Source: Streptacidiphilus rugosus AM-16 | GTDB lineage: Bacteria; Actinomycetota; Actinomycetes; Streptomycetales; Streptomycetaceae | NCBI RefSeq assembly: GCF_000744655.1 | Contig: NZ_JQMJ01000004.1 | Coordinates: 1,922,001 to 1,986,000, forward strand | DNA length: 64,000 nucleotides | Direction: 5' to 3' | Shown: positions 60,147 to 64,000 of the stretch, one piece after another | How positions within the stretch are numbered: the stretch's first letter is position 1 | Layout of the letters: the number at the start of each line of letters is the position of its first letter | Program-made: the position numbers and the translations under genes | The notes under the pieces: model-generated | The model's database searches: none | What the model saw: only the letters and a program-made list of their open reading frames with translations | What the model was told of the DNA's origin: nothing

Positions 60147-61071
60147 AGTGATCGGTGCAGCTGCGCGGGCCGGCGTTGGTGAGGCTCGCGCACACCCACA
60201 TCGAGTCGTTCTCCGGTGCGGGGATCAGCGGGGTGTAGACGTCCCGGTCGTAGTGCACGACGTTGACCTGGGCGTCCCCCTCCGAGTTGTCCACGTCGAC
60301 GGTGGAGCCGACCTGCGCGTCGGAGATCCGGCCCCAGGCGGCTCCGCAGGTCTTGCTGTACCGCAGCTCGATCACCAGGTCCTTGGGGATCGAGCCGGTG
60401 CGGACCGTCACCGCGTCGGCCGAACAGTTCATCTTCTTCGGGTCCTTGCCGTCGCAGGTCGCACCGTGGCAACCGACGACCGGGCGGGTCACCTCGGGAG
60501 CCGGCCCGGTCGCCCGCTCGGGCCGGACGACGGGTGCGTTGCTGCGGAACACCCCGAGCGCGTAGCTCACACCGAGCCCGGCGAACAGGACGACTAACCC
60601 GGCCAGCGCCAGAAGCAGTCCCCTGCGCCCCGGACGCGCGGCAGGCGGTGACTCCCCGTCCGGCTGCTCGGGCCCTTCGGCCTCGCCGGACGTGACGTCC
60701 ACCGCGGCGGCCACCACGTCCGGACCGTGCGAGCCCTCCGGGCCCTCCGACCCGTCCGGAGCGTCGGAGCCCGGTCTCGGCGCCGGCAGCACCGCCTCCG
60801 CGCCCTCGGCACGTTCCGCGTCGGCCTCGTCCCACAGCGCGAGCACCTGGGCGGCGTCCCCGCCGCAGGCCCGGACCATCCCCTCGACCGCGCTGCGCGG
60901 CGGGAACTGCTTTCCGTTGACCCAGCGCTCCCAGGACGACTTCGCGTAGTGCGTCCGCTCGCCGATCCTGGTGAAACTCAGTCCGGACGCCGCCTTCAGC
61001 GCCTGGAGTTCCCTGGTCAGCCGTGCTGCCGCATCCAGGCGCACGGCATCGTCGATCTTGTTACTGGCCAC
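60124..61071 (-). CDS. Membrane-anchored XRE regulator with extracellular DUF2690 domain
   Basis: 315-residue bitopic protein. The N-terminal helix-turn-helix (LTRELQALKAASGLSFTRIGERTHYAKSSWERW, about residues 18-50) is followed by an acidic linker, one membrane helix (about 151-170) and an extracytoplasmic DUF2690 domain. That domain has paired cysteines (VGCHGATCDGKDP ... NCSADA ... YSKTCGAAWGRI). The layout suggests a one-component sensor passing an outside signal to DNA; the ligand and target are unknown. Divergent from the peptidoglycan-hydrolase cluster. Confidence 0.88.
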   Translation of the reverse strand: MASNKIDDAVRLDAAARLTRELQALKAASGLSFTRIGERTHYAKSSWERWVNGKQFPPRSAVEGMVRACGGDAAQVLALWDEADAERAEGAEAVLPAPRPGSDAPDGSEGPEGSHGPDVVAAAVDVTSGEAEGPEQPDGESPPAARPGRRGLLLALAGLVVLFAGLGVSYALGVFRSNAPVVRPERATGPAPEVTRPVVGCHGATCDGKDPKKMNCSADAVTVRTGSIPKDLVIELRYSKTCGAAWGRISDAQVGSTVDVDNSEGDAQVNVVHYDRDVYTPLIPAPENDSMWVCASLTNAGPRSCTDHFTPARES

Positions 61072-61346
61072 CTGATGTACGCCCCCGTAGTCAAGCTGAT
61101 CAAGCCGACGGACATATTAACTTGTGATCCGCCAGAAGGCTCAAGCGATCCATTTCGCCGTGTCGGTCGACATGTCGTCACTTGCCCGAACCGTCCCACG
61201 GAACCGTCCGCATCCCGCTGCGCGCCGAGCTCCGGCCCCAAGTGCGCCGGGACATCCCAGGGACACCGTTGTGACTGGTGGGACGCCCGTGCGGCGAACC
61301 ACAGTTGCGGCGACGCCCCTCGCCGGAGGGGCACTGAGGGGGAGAA

Positions 61347-62069
61347 GTGAGGAAGGGATCAACTCCGGTGCGCGGCTTCGTCGTGGCGCTGCTCGCCGGG
61401 CTGGCGGTGGGCCTGCTGCCCTCGTCGGCGCACGCGCTCGACTCCACCACCTGGGAGCAGCGCAATCTCGCGGGCATCGGCTATCTGAGCAGCAGCGGCG
61501 TCGACGGGGTGGCCGGTCCGCAGACCACCGCGGCCGTGCGCGCGTTCCAGCACGACAACGGGCTGGACGAGGACGGCGTGTACGGCGCCCGCACCGAACT
61601 GGCCCTGCACAACAAGGTCATCGAGGTGCAGCATGCGGTGGGCGCCTCCGCCGACGGCGCCTACGGGTCGGGCACCGCGAGCGCGGTCTCCGGCTGGCAG
61701 GGCGCGCACCACCTGAGCGCCGACGGCATCAGCGGTCCCGCCACGATGCAGGCGCTCGGCGTCGCCAGGACCGTGCAGATCACCGCGCAGAACCGGTTCG
61801 GCGCCTACGGCTGGAGCATCAGCGGCCAGTTCGGCTGCCTGGACCAGATCTACACCCACGAGAGCGGCTGGAAGGTGTACGCGACCAACCCCTCGTCAGG
61901 GGCGTACGGCATCCCGCAGGCCCTGCCAGGCACCAAGATGGCCACCGCGGGCTCCGACTGGCAGACCAACCCGGCCACCCAGATCCACTGGGGACTCGAC
62001 TACATCCACGACCGCTACGGCACCCCCTGCTCGGCGTGGAGTTTCTGGCAAGCGCACAACTGGTACTGA
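61347..62069 (+). CDS. Secreted peptidoglycan-binding protein with lytic-transglycosylase-like domain
   Basis: 240-residue secreted protein. A signal peptide (about 1-30, ending SSAHA) precedes two PG_binding_1 repeats (GVDGVAGPQTTAAVRAFQHD and GISGPATMQALG types). A C-terminal domain with YTHESGWKVYATNPSSGAYG and PQALPGTKMATAG follows. That pattern (Glu in HESGW, then GAYGIPQ) is the lysozyme-like domain of aggregation-promoting/transglycosylase-like proteins. Predicted to cleave glycan strands. GTG 61347 follows GGGGGAGAA; GTG 61368 is possible. Confidence 0.85.
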   Translation: MRKGSTPVRGFVVALLAGLAVGLLPSSAHALDSTTWEQRNLAGIGYLSSSGVDGVAGPQTTAAVRAFQHDNGLDEDGVYGARTELALHNKVIEVQHAVGASADGAYGSGTASAVSGWQGAHHLSADGISGPATMQALGVARTVQITAQNRFGAYGWSISGQFGCLDQIYTHESGWKVYATNPSSGAYGIPQALPGTKMATAGSDWQTNPATQIHWGLDYIHDRYGTPCSAWSFWQAHNWY

Positions 62070-62115
62070 TCCATTGTCATGGACCGATCCAGCTCGACGT
62101 AGCAAGGAGAACGAA

Positions 62116-62880
62116 GTGACCAGTTCCTCCCTCGACCGCCGGACCCTGCTGCGCTACGGCACCGGCGCCCTCGCGGCGACCGGCGTCGCCCTGGTGGCGA
62201 ACGTCGGCCTCGCCCGCTCCGCGTCCGCCTACGGGTGGCCGGGGACGCTCTCCCAGGGTTCCTCCGGCAGCGCGGTGTCCGAACTGCAGATCCGCGTCGC
62301 CGGCTGGGCGGCGGACTCCGCCGCGCAGACCTATGTGGCGGTGGACGGCTCCTTCGGCCCCGGCACCGCGGCCGCGGTGCGCCGGTTCCAGTCGGCCTAC
62401 GGGCTGAGCGCCGACGGCGTGGCCGGCCCGCAGACCTTCGGCGTGCTCAACTCGCTGGAGAAGTCCGACGGTTCCACCGCGCATTTCAACTGGTCCGAGT
62501 TCACCAGCCACGACGGCTCCGGCTTCGGCGGCGGCAACGTGGGAGCCACCGAGGTCAAGGAGAACGTGCGGCGCACCATGTACAAGCTGGAGGCGCTGCG
62601 CAAGAAGGCGGGCGACCGCGCCGTCACCATCAACTCGGGTTTCCGCAGCACCTCGTACAACGCCTCGGTCGGCGGTGCGTCCAACTCGATGCACACCTAC
62701 GGCGTCGCCGCGGACACCGCCGTCTCGGGTCTGTCCACCCTCAGCGTCTACCGCATCGCGGAGACCTGCGGCTTCTCCGGCCTGGAGACCCACACCGTGT
62801 CCTGGCAGCACGTGGACAGCCGGGTTGAGCACGGCAACTACGGCTCCGGCTTCTGGTGGTGGCAGGACGGCGTCGCGTAG
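62116..62880 (+). CDS. Tat-exported M15-type D,D-peptidase with peptidoglycan-binding domain
   Basis: 254-residue protein. A twin-arginine signal (LDRRTLLRYGTG, then a hydrophobic stretch ending ARSASA) precedes a PG_binding_1 domain (AVDGSFGPGTAAAVRRFQ). The C-terminal domain (about 125-254) has INSGFRSTSYNASVGGASNSMHTYGVAAD and WQHVDSR, the SxHxxGxAxD and HxD zinc ligands of M15A-family carboxypeptidases. It would trim or cut stem peptides. GTG 62116 has AAGGAG 6 bases upstream and begins 46 bases after the previous gene. Confidence 0.87.
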   Translation: MTSSSLDRRTLLRYGTGALAATGVALVANVGLARSASAYGWPGTLSQGSSGSAVSELQIRVAGWAADSAAQTYVAVDGSFGPGTAAAVRRFQSAYGLSADGVAGPQTFGVLNSLEKSDGSTAHFNWSEFTSHDGSGFGGGNVGATEVKENVRRTMYKLEALRKKAGDRAVTINSGFRSTSYNASVGGASNSMHTYGVAADTAVSGLSTLSVYRIAETCGFSGLETHTVSWQHVDSRVEHGNYGSGFWWWQDGVA

Positions 62881-62961
62881 CGCCCCCGCCCCCACCTCGC
62901 ACCGCACCGCACCGCACCTACGTACCACCGCACAGTCACAGCGAACGAAAGAGAATCACCA

Positions 62962-63417
62962 GTGCGCTCGAACGCCTTCACCAGGACCCTCGTCGGCCTC
63001 GCCACCGTCGCCGCCGTCGCGGGCGGCGGTCTCGCCTCGGCGGGCACCGCCCTTGCCGCGCCGCGGCCGGCCGTGGCCCCGCAGCTCGTCCACCCGATGA
63101 CCGTGGCCAACCTCGGTCTGACCGTCGACCAGGCCAAGCGGGTCCAGCACTGGCTCCAGGAGTTCTGGGGCTACAACGACGGGATCGACGGGCAGCTGGG
63201 CACGAACAGCTGGAAGGCCATGCAGCGCAGCCTCCAGCAGTTCTGGGGCTACACCGGACAGATCGACGGCATCGTCGGCAGCGGCACCGTCAGCGCGCTC
63301 CAGCGGATGCTGAAGGACGGCGGCTGGGGCTACTCCGGCGCGATCGACGGGATCGCCGGACCCGGGACGACGGCCGCGTTCGCGGCCTTCGCCGCGGGCG
63401 AGGGCGGGCCCGCCTGA
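62962..63417 (+). CDS. Small secreted protein made of peptidoglycan-binding-like repeats
   Basis: 151-residue secreted protein. A signal peptide (about 1-33, ending GTALAA) is followed by three short repeats of the form WGY-x4-IDG-x-(L/V/A)G-x-(N/G)(S/T) (YNDGIDGQLG, YTGQIDGIVG, YSGAIDGIAG), related to PG_binding_1 domains. No catalytic domain. It may act as a wall-binding partner of the neighbouring hydrolases. Weak ribosome-binding site before GTG 62962. Confidence 0.75.
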   Translation: MRSNAFTRTLVGLATVAAVAGGGLASAGTALAAPRPAVAPQLVHPMTVANLGLTVDQAKRVQHWLQEFWGYNDGIDGQLGTNSWKAMQRSLQQFWGYTGQIDGIVGSGTVSALQRMLKDGGWGYSGAIDGIAGPGTTAAFAAFAAGEGGPA

Positions 63418-63441
63418 GGGCCCACCGAGCAGTACGGACAA

Positions 63442-63481
63442 GGCGACGCCCCGGCAGCCCGCTCGCTGCCGGGGCGTCGCC
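63442..63481. terminator. 17-bp hairpin between convergent wall-protein genes
   Basis: GGCGACGCCCCGGCAGC (63442-63458) pairs perfectly with GCTGCCGGGGCGTCGCC (63465-63481), loop CCGCTC. It lies between the ends of the small secreted protein and the convergent amidase-like gene. Confidence 0.88.
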
Positions 63482-63514
63482 CGTCCTCCGCCGGGACCCA
63501 CGCCCGGTGCCGGG

Positions 63515-64000
63515 TCAGGCGAGCAGCCTGCTCCAGGTGCGGGCGTCCACCACGCCGTCGGCGGGCAGGCCCGCGGACGTCTGGAACGAGGTGACCCCGG
63601 CCTGGGTACCGGGGCCGAAGGCGCCGTCCACCGTCGTGGCCAGGCCGTGGGCGCCGAGCTGGCTCTGGACCGCCATCACCGCCTTGCCCGAGGCCCCGCG
63701 CACCAGGGGTGCCACGGCCTGGCTCCAGGTCTGGTTGCCCGCCACCCCGTCCGCGGCGGCGTGCGTGGTGTTCTGGAAGGTCGTGACCGCGCTCTGGGTG
63801 GCGGGTCCGTAGGCGCCGTCCACCGTGACCGGCACGCCGCGCTGGTTCAGCAGGTACTGCAGCGTCCGCACGTTCTCGCCGGACGCGCCGCTGCCGAGCA
63901 CCGGCCACACGGGCCCGGTCGGATCGCCGCCGATCCGCGCCGCGACGTCGCGGCGCAGCTGCGGGATCATCGCGTAGAGCCGGTCGCCCGGGCACTCGGT
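63515..64000 (-). CDS. N-acetylmuramoyl-L-alanine amidase-like protein with two PG-binding domains (partial, runs off right edge)
   Basis: Only the last 161 residues are visible. The first residues in view, TECPGDRLYAMIPQLRRDVAARI, match the end of a PGRP/amidase_2 domain (the TxCPG motif carries a zinc-binding Cys). Two PG_binding_1 domains follow, with VPVTVDGAYGPATQSAVTTFQ and ATTVDGAFGPGTQAGVTSFQ, then GVVDARTWSRLLA. The start lies beyond 64000; ATG 63970 is internal. Predicted secreted enzyme cutting the MurNAc-L-Ala bond. Convergent with the three preceding wall-protein genes. Confidence 0.82.
   Translation of the reverse strand, partial: TECPGDRLYAMIPQLRRDVAARIGGDPTGPVWPVLGSGASGENVRTLQYLLNQRGVPVTVDGAYGPATQSAVTTFQNTTHAAADGVAGNQTWSQAVAPLVRGASGKAVMAVQSQLGAHGLATTVDGAFGPGTQAGVTSFQTSAGLPADGVVDARTWSRLLA

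Noticed and set aside
62885-62925. Short CACCG micro-repeat resembling a CRISPR-like pattern
   Set aside because: Five-base units without spacers; a simple-sequence tract in an intergenic gap.

Overview
The window is chromosomal DNA of a very GC-rich actinobacterium, most likely a member of the Streptomycetaceae (Streptomyces, Kitasatospora or Streptacidiphilus). The signs are GTG starts, strong third-position G/C, DUF families typical of streptomycetes (DUF5707, DUF2567, DUF3040, DUF6504, SAV_6107-type HEPN, DUF2690), a T-box leader on ileS, and a division/cell-wall cluster that runs without murC, ddl or mraZ. I see no rRNA, tRNA, CRISPR array, prophage or transposase gene. This is core chromosome with a few signs of local rearrangement.

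Left part (1-13.4 kb): the 5' part of a secreted DUF5707-like protein, an ABC-2 exporter pair, a DUF2567 membrane protein, a small carboxymuconolactone-decarboxylase-like protein, the replicative polymerase dnaE (minus), an MscS channel, a Uma2 protein, an amino-acid permease broken by a one-base frameshift, a CPA1 Na+/H+ antiporter, a GNAT acetyltransferase and rluD. A complete polar amino-acid ABC transporter (13.6-16.3 kb, plus strand) lies between rluD and lspA.

Middle part (16.3-41 kb): lspA, a DksA/TraR-type zinc-finger protein, a T-box riboswitch and ileS, and hutD. Then, all on the minus strand, comes the dcw cluster. In transcription order it is rsmH, ftsL, ftsI, murE, murF, mraY, murD, ftsW, murG, ftsQ, ftsZ (own promoter), pgeF, yggS, sepF, yggT, divIVA. 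These genes make peptidoglycan precursors, cross-link them at the septum, build the Z-ring and direct polar growth. FtsI carries an unusually long, repetitive, disordered N-terminal tail. murD has tandemly duplicated ribosome-binding-site/start units.

Right part (41-64 kb): a beta-carbonic anhydrase, a MoxR-DUF58-transglutaminase operon, a secreted SGNH hydrolase with a ricin-type lectin domain, DUF3040, dinB, a methyltransferase, and a putative mutagenesis operon DUF6504-HEPN-dnaE2 preceded by a perfect LexA (SOS) box. Next come a divergent YczE/MocR pair with an operator, a DUF4126 membrane protein downstream of a perfect 26-bp palindrome, an XRE/DUF2690 membrane regulator, and four secreted peptidoglycan-binding or peptidoglycan-cleaving proteins running off the right edge.

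Four copies of a ~105-bp long-armed palindromic element sit at 3' ends of genes. Three of them separate co-directional genes, including two inside the dcw cluster.
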